A DNA stretch of 64,000 bases, from assembly GCA_034440635.1 (NCBI GenBank), contig JAOTON010000901.1, positions 62,001 to 126,000 on the forward strand. Reading direction: 5' to 3'. This document shows, piece by piece, positions 12,101-20,235 of this stretch (positions are counted from its first letter, which is position 1; the number at the start of each line of letters is the position of its first letter). The position numbers were made by a program, and so were the translations under genes. The DNA is from Lepas anatifera. Taxonomy: Eukaryota; Arthropoda; Thecostraca; Lepadidae. The notes under the pieces are model-generated. The model ran no database searches. It was not told the origin of the DNA and saw only the letters and a list, made by a program, of their open reading frames with translations.

Positions 12101-15100
12101 CAAGATTATTATTTTGTTATCCTGCTATTGATCACGTCTTCAATGTCATGGTTCGCCTCACATTATTTGTGTGTTTGCCGATAGCTTTCGACTGCATGAT
12201 CAAAAACACTGTAACCTCATATTGTGGAAGCATTTGCAGGATTATTTTTTGTGCTGTTCTCCCGTGACATTTATATTTTCACGAATAACGCATGTGACGG
12301 TAACGCCTTTTGGGTTGTGAAAAGTAATTCGAAAGCTACCGACCCGCCAAGTGACACGATGTGCGTTGAACCATGGCAAAGCCAGCAACAGTTCATCAGT
12401 AAATGAATAAAAAAACGGCTGAGCCTAGTGTGTACAGATTCAGTTGCAGGTTGCTGTAGGTATGTACCTACGTGTCCGTTGGTGTCCTCCCCGCCTCGCT
12501 CACCATTATAGGCCTGGATGGCCACCTTGTCCAGCACGTGCAGACCGGGAAGCTTGAGCACGAACTGCTGGGGGAACATGCCCGTGGCCATCCAGAACGT
12601 GTCCATCCGTCTGTCGAGGTCGGCGGAAAGTCAGTACAGACCAGCGGCTGGCTCCGGGGTCCGCTCCCCATCTGCGTTGGCTGGAAGAGAACTGACTTGG
12701 GTAATGAGGTACGGAAGAGGAAGAAACTCGGCGGCTAGGCGCAACAGTGATCATCCAGATCATCCAGAATTCCGTCGGGTTTGGCATTGGCGGATAAAGG
12801 TTTGGGCAAAATGAAAGGTAGCAATAGCCGAGGAACATATGTACTAGTCTTTTTAATACTGACAACATGCATCCTGCCTCACTATTTTGGTTTCCCGCAT
12901 CCGCCTCTAATGATTTTTTTTGGTGTACACATGTGGAAAATGTCACACAGTATCTAATGTTTGCCAATCTATCCAGCAAAAAAAATGAATAAAATATGTA
13001 TACTTCATCACAGAGTTACATGGTCACATCACATAGATCCACTTTTGAAGTTTGAATTTTCGCCTAACTAAAAGACATGACAAATCTGCATCAATTGTCT
13101 GTCAATACGTACTAGTTCGTTTGTGAAAATCCGACAACATGGCAAAGACCTCTGGATAATCTATGAAACAAAACAATTAGAAATGCATATTTTGCACGCC
13201 CCTGTCCACAATTTTCAAAAACTTTATTTTATTGACTGCAGCGTGAAAAAATTGATCCCATTTTGATTTTTTCATCGGATGGCTAGATTTTGAGGTGTTA
13301 GGGGGCCGAATCCGCGCTCTCCCCCGTGGCAGGAATAGGGTAAATATATCAAAATATAATATATGTCCTCTAAATTTGTTTTTGAAAGTTCGTTAAATAT
13401 GCATATTGTTCCGACTTTCTTTGAAACTATGAACAACTTGTAAATATAATTAGAAGGGCCTACAATTTTATCATAACATTTGAAAATAATGCTGGTGACC
13501 AATATGTTTTTTGATTGCTGCACTATGTACTGCACTAATCTGGGGCTTCTAAACCTGTATTCATAGTGCGGGAAAATACCGATTTAATGTTTTTTTTACT
13601 TTTCGACAACAAAATAAGATTAATGCGCATGCTCCTGGTCATCTTCAACCACTAAAAGTGGTTTCAAATATGCTGGGAAAACGCACTAATACGCAATAAT
13701 CTAGTTCGTAACTAATCACGGTTTCGTGTGTGGTATTCAATCATAGCGTGTGGGAGATAGGTGCCCAGAATTAACACGCGCCCTGATGGGGTCCCTGGCA
13801 TGACGCGCCCCGCTGGGGGCGTTTCCCCCTCCGTATCTCATTACCCACGAAAGATAAAGGAAAATTACGGGCGGCGTTCGAAAGCTCTTAACAAGACGAA
13901 GAAATTTTATACGAATAATTTTTATGTCAGGTCAATATTGAGGTCAGTATAGGTCAAAGAAGGTCCCATAGGCTTACAACAGAGCAGTGCTCGTTTCTCT
14001 CTCTAGACCTGCCCTCAGGTAAGCTAGAGCACATATTCATGCATCATTGGATTCCTCTCATCGCGGCGAATCGAATGATGTATAATATGACCTTGCTAGG
14101 TCAAATAGTGAAAATTACCTGACCTCGAGCTAGGTCAGGGTCACATAGTGACCTGGTATGGTCATGTTGCATATCAATCGACTCCCGTTACAATATAAGC
14201 ACAATCCAAGCAAAATGGGAGCTTTATCGCAATTCAGTGAAAAGTTATTGGCAAAACAATCACTCTATGCTCCCGTGGCCTGACATGACCTTTGAGATGT
14301 CAGATGCTCAAAATTTCAACTTGATGGTCAAGATCGTGGTAAAACTAGACGGTTTGAGGATTTCCAGCTTTATCTATCCAGTATTTACTGAAAACGAGCC
14401 CATTCTATTTTTCACCATAGACTTATAATGGGGTGACGACAAAAAATGACCCCACCTTAGATCAACAATATCGAAATTCCGAGATAGCAGATTTGTAGAC
14501 CTTAATAATCTTATCATATTGTGGAAGTTCAAACTGATCAGTTGGCTGATGTTCCCTGGGCGCCGCTTCAAACTCGTTATTTTAGGTTTTGAGATCGGGT
14601 CACTTGACCCTGAATAGCTCCTTGACCTGACATGACCTTTACTAAAAAATTTGGTCAGATGTCTAAAATTGATCAGGAATAAGGAACTGTAAGTTTCGTT
14701 GTTCTGCGTCTCTTCGTTTTTGAGCTATCTGGGGAAAACCAGGAGGGGGCGAATTTCGTCCCCCAGCGGGCGCATGTTAAGTTTTACAGCTCTTGTGCCA
14801 ATCTCCAAAGCATTATGTCAGGTCATGTATGTTGCCTGTCGATACGTATATATGATGATGGTATGATAGCACGAATAACATCGGCAAAGCTAGTTTGACA
14901 TACTCCTGCGCCAGTGACCCCGAGGGAAATGCATTCAATTGTAGCTACAAGGTTTCTGCACCAGCAATGTTCAACCAGCAGGAGCGGCTATCAGTAATGC
15001 AGACCGTGGCTTCAGATAGGTGAGCCATGCTTTCCAATAATGTTTTCTGAAAAAACTAAATGCTGCCCGCTTTGATTTTTTCTAATGTAGGCATTCATTT

Positions 15101-16548
15101 GAAGCTTTGACAACAGTTTTCTTAATCGTCATGGTCCTAAAGATATCATTGATCATAATTTTAATTTTCAATGAATGTTTTTTTAAGAATAGACAAACTT
15201 TTGTCAAGTAAATAAAGAATAGTAGCGTCGCAAATTATATGAAGATAAGTTGAAAATGACAATAATCAGGGCTTCATACAGATCACAGAGCTTGAGACGG
15301 GTGTAAAGCACTTCATCAAGAAACATAGGCTGTCCACCTTGCACAGCGTTTTGCCAAACAATCTTGCACACGAGTCTGTCTGAGCTATGAATTTGTGGAA
15401 TTTTTGGTCGTCACGAAGATGCCGGAAGGATAAAACAAAGTAAACTTTCATATTTACTTATTTATATTATTAGGGTCACTCCCAACAGGCACACTTGCCC
15501 AATTACAGGGAAAATTGGCGTGCGTGTCTAATGATCCTCTCCAACGGGTCAAATCGGACACGGAAGGCCGTTTCCGGCCGTGGGGATTGAACCCACGTGA
15601 ATCCATGCTATCCGATCCGAAGACTGGCAACGAAGCCACTAGGCCACCCCGGCCCCATTCATTGAAATACCTGGAAGTAGCATAACGACATCATTCAAGA
15701 ACATATAGTATTTTCAGTATAAAAGTGAATGGCGAAAATTTATATCGAGGCGCTATAAACTTTGCGAAGGCCCTGAAATAATGCCTTAGGGCATGTGTAG
15801 AGCTACAGTTTGGAGAATTGATATGGCTGACTGGGTGCTATACGTAAACACAAACCGAATCGTGAAAATGATGATTTTCTGAACAACGAGGGCCATATTG
15901 GAGGGAAATACCGACGGAATTGTTTCGTGGAGGCCGTGCGAGTTTATAACTGAATATCATGACAGAGGTATACCAGGTTTTAAAGGCTGAACAACTTTCC
16001 GCATTACTCAGTGGTTATGGATACTTTTGATGATTGGAAAGAGTGCCTCTTTTAGCTGAAACAGATATATCGAACAGGTTACAGCCGAGTGAGGGGTATT
16101 GACTGGCCTCGGACACAACATGCGACAGCGATCGACCCATCAGCCTTCCTGGAATTGTTGACGGGCTACACAGGAGTCCTTCAAACTGAAGGCAGTTCCC
16201 AGAAGCAAGTGTGATGCAGGCTCACATTTGCCGTCCCAATTCCATGTTTCATGCTGCTAGCTCATGGCAAGCCAATACCTATCATATTTTGGCGAAGGCC
16301 ACCAAAATAACTGTTTTTGGGTGGGGTGGGGTGGTAACGTTTGAATTTTTTACCACGTTCGTGATGAACCGGTGCAGGTTAACGACAGCTTTCCAATCGT
16401 GTTATTAGGTTCCCATCGCAAAAGTATTCTTCCCCTTGCCGCCTTACCCGTCCACGATGCACTTGGGCGGGTAGCGGGCGTCGAAAGAAGACGCCTGGAC
16501 GACGTCGCTTCCCGAGTCAGTCAGACCCAAGTCCTTCACCGAACCCAT
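2784..16548 (-). CDS. IFT25: Intraflagellar transport protein 25 homologue (IFT25/HSPB11), five exons
   Basis: The coding exons, in order on the minus strand, are 16548-16448, 12610-12504, 4190-4122, 3683-3499 and 3182-2784. They total 861 bp (286 aa plus stop), and every junction is a GT-AG intron with matching phase. IFT25 is a small beta-sandwich protein of the IFT-B complex that partners IFT27 and moves cargo in cilia. The call rests on collinear similarity to known IFT25 across exons 1-4: an LTDSGSDVVQASS-type start, then TFWMATGMFPQQFVLKL, VKELCLERT, EQPVKFE, GKLQTEEL and NYLRFRILSGYAPFVSVH. Vertebrate IFT25 is about 144 aa. The extra length here is a Pro/Ala/Ser/acidic tail encoded mainly by exon 5. 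A 7.4-kb LTR element lies in intron 2. The first four exons are solid; the exon 4-5 junction is a prediction. Confidence 0.9.
3499..3683 (-). CDS. IFT25: IFT25 exon 4 (C-terminal part of the beta-sandwich)
   Basis: After a CCTGTTTACAG acceptor the exon reads IFKHHGGKLQTEELASREL and NYLRFRILSGYAPFVSVHRM, matching the end of the vertebrate IFT25 fold. It ends at a strong ACAG/GTAAGC donor in phase 0 after SGEQ. Reading through this donor gives about 70 more open codons. I take that as intron, because the donor is good and the read-through is unlike the family. Confidence 0.88.
3805..3952. repeat. Dispersed repeat remnant (GGGGGCAC-GTGTCCCC type) in IFT25 intron 3
   Basis: This stretch shares its layout with 25013-25161. 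A GC-rich head resembles GGGGCACNGTGTCCCC, then come ACTAACCCTATG, an AAAGAAATGG segment, and a tail of CCGC-type sequence ending near GTCACT or CCACTG. The right end resembles the CAGTGGCGG termini of the hAT-like MITEs in this window. It is a degraded non-coding element. Confidence 0.5.
4122..4190 (-). CDS. IFT25: IFT25 exon 3
   Basis: This 69-bp exon encodes VKELCLERTNNEQPVKFETV and three following residues. It follows a pyrimidine-rich acceptor (TGTGTTTCCAG) and ends at an ATCA/GTGAGT donor. The stretch aligns with the LKIEKSTSKEPVDFE region of vertebrate IFT25. It joins exons 2 and 4 in frame. It lies 405 bp beyond the end of the LTR element, so intron 2 is about 8.3 kb. Confidence 0.88.
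4595..6898 (+). repeat. 5' LTR
   Basis: This 2304-bp LTR begins TGTAACGGG and ends CACATACA. It contains a palindromic start (TGTAACGGGTTACA), a purine-rich stretch (4820-5330) and an AATAAATATTTG stretch close to the right end that could serve polyadenylation. Reading frames inside it break differently in the two LTR copies, so none is likely coding. Confidence 0.87.
6899..6917 (+). promoter_or_regulatory. Primer binding site of the LTR element
   Basis: TGGCGCCCGTAACGTGGGG directly abuts the 5' LTR. It resembles the TGGCGCCCAACGTGGGGC-type site used for lysine tRNA priming by many Ty3/gypsy elements, with a one-base insertion. Confidence 0.75.
7301..7471. repeat. 53-bp direct repeat inside the LTR element
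   Basis: Two nearly identical 53-bp copies (7301-7353 and 7419-7471) start CCACGAACGTAGAGACTTG and end CCCTATGGC. They are spaced 118 bp apart start to start. They lie in the leader region after the primer binding site, where packaging signals usually reside. No function is shown. Confidence 0.8.
8365..9320. repeat. CAG-rich minisatellite inside the LTR element
   Basis: About 17-20 imperfect units alternate a conserved core like GCTGRGGCACGACYGYCC, followed by YGGCTA, with variable CAG-trinucleotide runs. Unit length varies around 45-65 bp. The minus strand stays open over long stretches (for example 8831-9298, repeats of ARAVVPQLLL), because CAG runs carry no stops in that frame. The array occupies about a third of the element's interior. 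Confidence 0.88.
9667..11954 (+). repeat. 3' LTR
   Basis: This is a near-copy of the 5' LTR, about 2288 bp long. Differences are mostly single-base indels in short runs plus a few substitutions. The right end lacks about 5 bp (CCATTACA against CCATTCACATACA). Low divergence implies recent insertion. Confidence 0.86.
12504..12610 (-). CDS. IFT25: IFT25 exon 2 (TFW-TGMFPQ core)
   Basis: The exon encodes RMDTFWMATGMFPQQFVLKL and continues to KVAIQAYN. This is the most diagnostic stretch of the family, where vertebrate proteins have a TFWTTTGMFPQ motif. It follows an acceptor CAG at 12611-12613. It ends in phase 1 (a lone G) at a GTGAGC donor, which is completed to Val by exon 3. Confidence 0.92.
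13771..14780. mobile_element. AGGTCA-rich MITE, copy A
   Basis: The element opens TTAACACGCGCCCTGATGGG and closes GCGCATGTTAA, so both ends carry TTAA followed by CRYGCGC inverted termini. The interior has many AGGTCA/TGACCT hexamers, for example near 13930-13970, 14095-14165 and 14615-14665. No transposase is encoded. It shares termini and body motifs with 28596-29202 and 48742-49584. Confidence 0.75.
15470..15656 (-). mobile_element. tRNA-derived SINE
   Basis: Read on the minus strand, the head GGGGCCGGGGTGGCCTAGTGG carries a pol III A box (TGGCCTAGTGGC). A B box (GGGTTCAATCCC) follows about 55 bp later. A 3' body ends in an AT-rich ATAATATAAATAA tail. The tRNA-like part does not fold into a full standard tRNA by eye. 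No convincing target duplication was found. Confidence 0.75.
16448..16548 (-). CDS. IFT25: IFT25 exon 1 (start codon)
   Basis: The ATG is at 16548-16546 and begins MGSVKDLGLTDSGSDVV. The exon encodes 33 residues plus two bases (GG) and ends at a GTAAGG donor (16447). The family's N-terminal strand and the conserved Asp-Gly before the TFW motif are present (IVD plus a Gly completed by exon 2). No other in-frame ATG is needed to align with the family start. Confidence 0.88.
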
Positions 16549-17260
16549 CTGTGAGGGGACGCGATAGTCGGCCTGTTACCGCAACGTAACTGGTGTAAAC
16601 TATATAGCTTTAAAACTGCACAGTAGATACCGAAAACACCCAAACGCATGAGGTTATAGCGCTTATGGATAGAATGTAAGGTGAGAGATTTATAACACTA
16701 GTGGAGGAATCTTAGCCTCACCGCTACACATGCACAGATCGTTTCCTATGCCTTCCTTCCTGAGCTTCTGTTGGTTTGCTGAATGCTTCCTGATTTTCTG
16801 TAGGTACAGGGAATGCTTCGTGGACCAAATTGGTTTCGGTGTCTATCGCGTAGGCTATCGTTCTGGCGCTACAAAGCAGTGATGAATTGCGCCCCTTTAG
16901 GCCCAAATAACCAAGCAAACTGTCTCTCACCTCTGCGCTGTTGCTGTCGGAACTGAGGAATGTCGGTGTCGGCTGGCAGCTCCTTGCAGCGTCGACGGTA
17001 GGGGTCTGACCGCAGTCGTCGGCGCCGACGGGTGCCGGCGGCCACGCTGCGGTGGTCCGGTTGCCCCCTCCCCGTAGCGACGATAACGCCGTAACGACGG
17101 TAAACAGAGCGGTATCGACCGCTGAGCACGCCACAGCGTGCACGGCCGCTACTGGACATCACGTCATTCGACGCCGAGACACCGTCCCCTCCATACCTGC
17201 CCCGCCCCCGAACCCCCCTCTCCATTTACTGTGGGGAGGGGAGAACACTCCACGTGGCTG
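16549..17260 (-). promoter_or_regulatory. GC-rich upstream region of IFT25
   Basis: This is the 0.7 kb upstream of the IFT25 start codon on the minus strand. A GC- and CpG-rich block spans about 16930-17240. Long frames here (minus strand 16724-17143 and 16869-17225) have no recognisable homology and may be 5' untranslated or promoter sequence. No TATA box is evident. Confidence 0.45.
16575..16590 (-). promoter_or_regulatory. X-box-like inverted repeat upstream of IFT25
   Basis: GTTACCGCAACGTAAC consists of two RFX-like half-sites, GTTACC and GTAAC, in inverted orientation, 27-42 bp upstream of the ATG. RFX factors bind X-boxes of the GTTNCC-AT-GGNAAC type and drive ciliary genes, including IFT components. 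The half-site spacing here is wider than the consensus, so this is only a candidate. Confidence 0.4.
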
Positions 17261-18372
17261 CTGATCCCCCTAAGACTGGTTTTTTGTCTAACGGTCTTGA
17301 TTTTTTATTAATATTTTGGACGTTGATTGCCTAAAGACGTCGCTTTTGGTACGGCTCGACCTACTCGACCCCCGACGTTTTTACATCTGTTATGTGATAT
17401 GAATATATTAGATAAGTCGATTATTAATCCTGTTTCTATCTGGTGCCAATTGAAGTTTTTTTAGATGGAGTCAGTTGCTCTGGCCTGGTGACCCTACCTG
17501 AGATAACACACATTTTAAAACTAGAAAAAGCTGCACAATTAATTACGAATAAAGTGTGCCAAGTACGTCTGGGCCGTTTTCTGGGGCCGTCCGAAAAAAA
17601 CCTGAAAGGATATTCAAACGCCACCCTTCCCCACGAATGAGGGTTAATGGAATGGTTAAGTCCTCTAACAATCCCGGATAGACGCAACTCAAATGCTCTG
17701 GAAATCGGACATTAATTTTTCTGACGGTTACCTATCTAAGTTCAGGCAGAGTTTTCCCTTCCAATATTGTTTTCTAAAAGCACATGTTGAAAAATCCGAA
17801 GCTGAATTACCTACCTTTGACATAGGCGGATCCAGTGGGGGCAAGGGGGCACGTCCCCGTCGCCCTCGGCGTCCCCTGAAGGTCGATGGCGCCCCCTGAA
17901 TGTCGTTCCCCCCCCCTAGGATGCGAAGTCGGCGCCCACCGATGGACTTGGGCCCTGATGGTTTTGTGGTTAGTGGCGCCCCTGGTCGGATGGGCCCGGA
18001 AGGGCCCCCATGGAACGTCTTGCCTTTTGATATCATATAAGCAGCCTCATTTTATCTTTCAGTTCTGCCTTTTGTTTCAATGCCCGTCCCCTTCTCCAGC
18101 CTCCATTGCTCCTAATGGCAATAAGCCTCTCCAAGCCGGAACATTTTCCGAAGGCCTTTCCCCAGCAAGGTTTCGTTGACACCTGCCATATTTTAATTTC
18201 GTAGACTGGTGAGAGACGGTTTAGGCATCCGCGGATATTAACCGCCTTCCTACAGTTCAAGACATCGACGCACATTGTTAACGCATGGAATAACGGGACA
18301 AACACACGTCAGAAAAAGTCAGAGAATGTCATACTCTCTCCTCCATCTTTGGCCGCTACCTTCATATGTAAG
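17261..18372. other. Intergenic DNA with a GC-rich repeat remnant
   Basis: No exon was recognised. The stretch 17822-17995 starts GGCGGATCCAGTGGGGGCAA and is rich in CCCC/GGGG tracts. It resembles the ends of the CAGTGGCGGATCTAG-type MITEs, so it is probably a broken element. Confidence 0.45.
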
Positions 18373-18654
18373 CAGGGGCGTAGCCAAGGGGGGGCGGCAG
18401 GGACAGCCGCCCCTCCCTGAGGGCCCGAAGGGCCCCACTGAGGACACGAGCCGCGCGAAGTGCGGCTCGCCCCTACTATGCTCTGTGGCCAAATTTGTCA
18501 TTTTATACTAGACAGGGCCCTCTTAAGCCCTTCTTCAGCACTCAATTCTGTAATAAGCAGGACCCTTTTTACCCATCAGGGCCCTTTTTGTGCTGTCACA
18601 GGGCCCTTTTCAGGGCGCCGCCCCTCCCTGAGCGAAATCCTGGCTACGCCCCTG
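18373..18654. mobile_element. hAT-type MITE with perfect 8-bp target duplication
   Basis: This 282-bp element starts CAGGGGCGTAGCCAAGG and ends CCTGGCTACGCCCCTG, giving near-perfect inverted termini of about 16 bp. It is flanked by TATGTAAG on both sides (18365-18372 and 18655-18662). An 8-bp duplication and the CAGGGGCGTAGCCA terminus are typical of non-autonomous hAT elements. It has no coding capacity. Confidence 0.93.
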
Positions 18655-19038
18655 TATGTAAGCAGCCCCTTATAACGATACACAACAATGGATAACTGAT
18701 GATAATAAACAATGGTTAACTGGGAACGCAGCGAAACTCGGGAGATTGACAGCGAAGTATTGTAGCATACAACCCAATTTTAGGTCTAAAAAGTACAAAG
18801 TCGACAATCACGGTTAGGCGACCGTGCACAACGGCTTTTGGCTACCTGGAGGCCGGGTGGCGGTGACATCGAAAGAACGTAACAGAGGAATGGCCCATGC
18901 TTGGGAATGCAGTGATGTTCATGGCACTAAGATATACATACATACTCAGTTAATTGCCTCGTACATCCTGGGATTTACATTGGACCTTCTTTGTTGGCAC
19001 CATAAGACTTACTTATCCCAAATGTACAGTGTGTGTGT

Positions 19039-19421
19039 CAGTGGCGGATCTAGCCGGTCGGTTTGGGGGGGCAAACCAAAGTTGGAAGGAAAAAACGTCA
19101 GCAATTAAAAATTGCGCTACAATAGGACTTCATGGTAGAATTTGGGGTATTTGAGGCAAAAAGCAAAAGCAAAAACACGTCATGGGGCGAAAACACATGG
19201 GCTCATCAATCCAATGTTCCTATCCAAGGCCCAATATTTTCACTGAACTTAACTGGTTCTGTTTGAAGTTGCGAGATGAAGCACCAAAATCTGACCTAAA
19301 AACTAAGGAGTCGGGGCAAAAGGGAGGTCAACCGCTTTGGGGGACGGTAAAAACGTAGTTTTGCCCCTAAGCTTTTCCGTTTGGGGGGGGGCAAATGTCT
19401 ATCCCCCTGGATCTACCACTG
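19039..19421. mobile_element. hAT-like MITE with CAGTGGCGGATCTAG termini, copy 1
   Basis: This 383-bp element opens CAGTGGCGGATCTAGCCGG and closes CTGGATCTACCACTG. The flanks GTGTGTGT (19031-19038) and CTGTGTGT (19422-19429) form an 8-bp duplication with one mismatch. The interior holds GGGG-rich and TTTTGCCCC segments shared with the copies at 36351, 46003 and 55986. Confidence 0.87.
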
Positions 19422-19439
19422 CTGTGTGTTGAATTGCCG

Positions 19440-20235
19440 ATAAGTGCGTGTCAATTTCACACAAATGTTGAAAAGCTGCATCAGGTACCCTGATGCCGAA
19501 AAATACTAAGGACTCATTTATTCACATCAAATTCACATCAAATTCACATACTCATTTAACGAACTCATGCTTTTCCAGTGCTATCGACACCGCGCATTGC
19601 ATGAACGCTGACCCATATTCCCAACCCACGTGCACGGAATGTCTCCTAAACCTGTCCCCTCCCTCAGTCTAACAGCAGGCTCTACCATCACCATTCTCAA
19701 CACCATGCATGTAGGTTTTGTAATCCACCTCGCGACCCCTCCCCACCGAGGCTTGAACTCGGCGCCAGCGTTGCCCAGCGGCGTGACCACTCTAACCTCT
19801 GTGCCCCTCAGGCAAACGGCACGCAGCGAACGGCGGCCGCTGATTGGTGGAGGCGCGTTCACTTGTATTGCGAGAAATTTAGAGGAAGTTTCCCAATGAA
19901 ATGAAAGAGCTTTAAACCATGAACCTGGCGATGTATTGACATTATCTTTTTCAAACATTCCTAGCAACGGTTTGCCCTTTATAGGCTTGGTTATCTGCTT
20001 CACCATCCGAGGCCACTGCCCGGTACAGGCAAGACGGTGACAGAGTCAGCACAAGCTAGCCGGCGGCCGATTTCGCTGAAGTCAGGAGAGTCGCGAGATG
20101 GGTTTCTGCTGAGTTGAGAGGAGTGGGACCCGGTCCGAAGGTAACCGAGGGAAGGAAGAACGAGAGACGTACTAAAAAACTTAACTCGACTTCTATAACC
20201 CTAACTATAACTTCACTAAAACCATAACTAAAACT
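19440..20235 (-). repeat. Dispersed repeat of about 0.77 kb, copy 1
   Basis: This copy matches 40855-41640 in reverse orientation along most of its length. Shared landmarks, read on the minus strand, are AGAAACCCATCTCGCGAC, GGCCGCCGGCTAGC, ATTTCTCGCAAT, a GAGTTCAAGC box near 19750, and GATGCAGCTTTT near 19475. The GAGTTCAAG box resembles a pol III B box, so the family may contain a SINE. No reading frame is shared. Confidence 0.72.

Larger units (their letters stand above)
4191..12503 (-). other. IFT25 intron 2, host to an LTR retrotransposon
   Basis: The intron runs from the GTGAGC donor of exon 2 to the TTTCCAG acceptor of exon 3. About 7.4 of its 8.3 kb is the LTR element at 4595-11954. 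The element reads left to right, antisense to the gene. Nothing else was recognised in the remaining 0.95 kb. Confidence 0.85.
12611..16447 (-). other. IFT25 intron 1
   Basis: This 3.8-kb intron has donor GTAAGG and acceptor CTCGACAG. It contains an AGGTCA-rich MITE (13771-14780) and a tRNA-derived SINE (15470-15656). No other coding exon was recognised between 12611 and 13770 or between 15657 and 16447. Confidence 0.85.

Noticed and set aside
16724..17225. Minus-strand frames of 118-139 codons
   Set aside because: GC-rich upstream sequence of IFT25. The two overlapping frames have no homology and no convincing splice link to exon 1.
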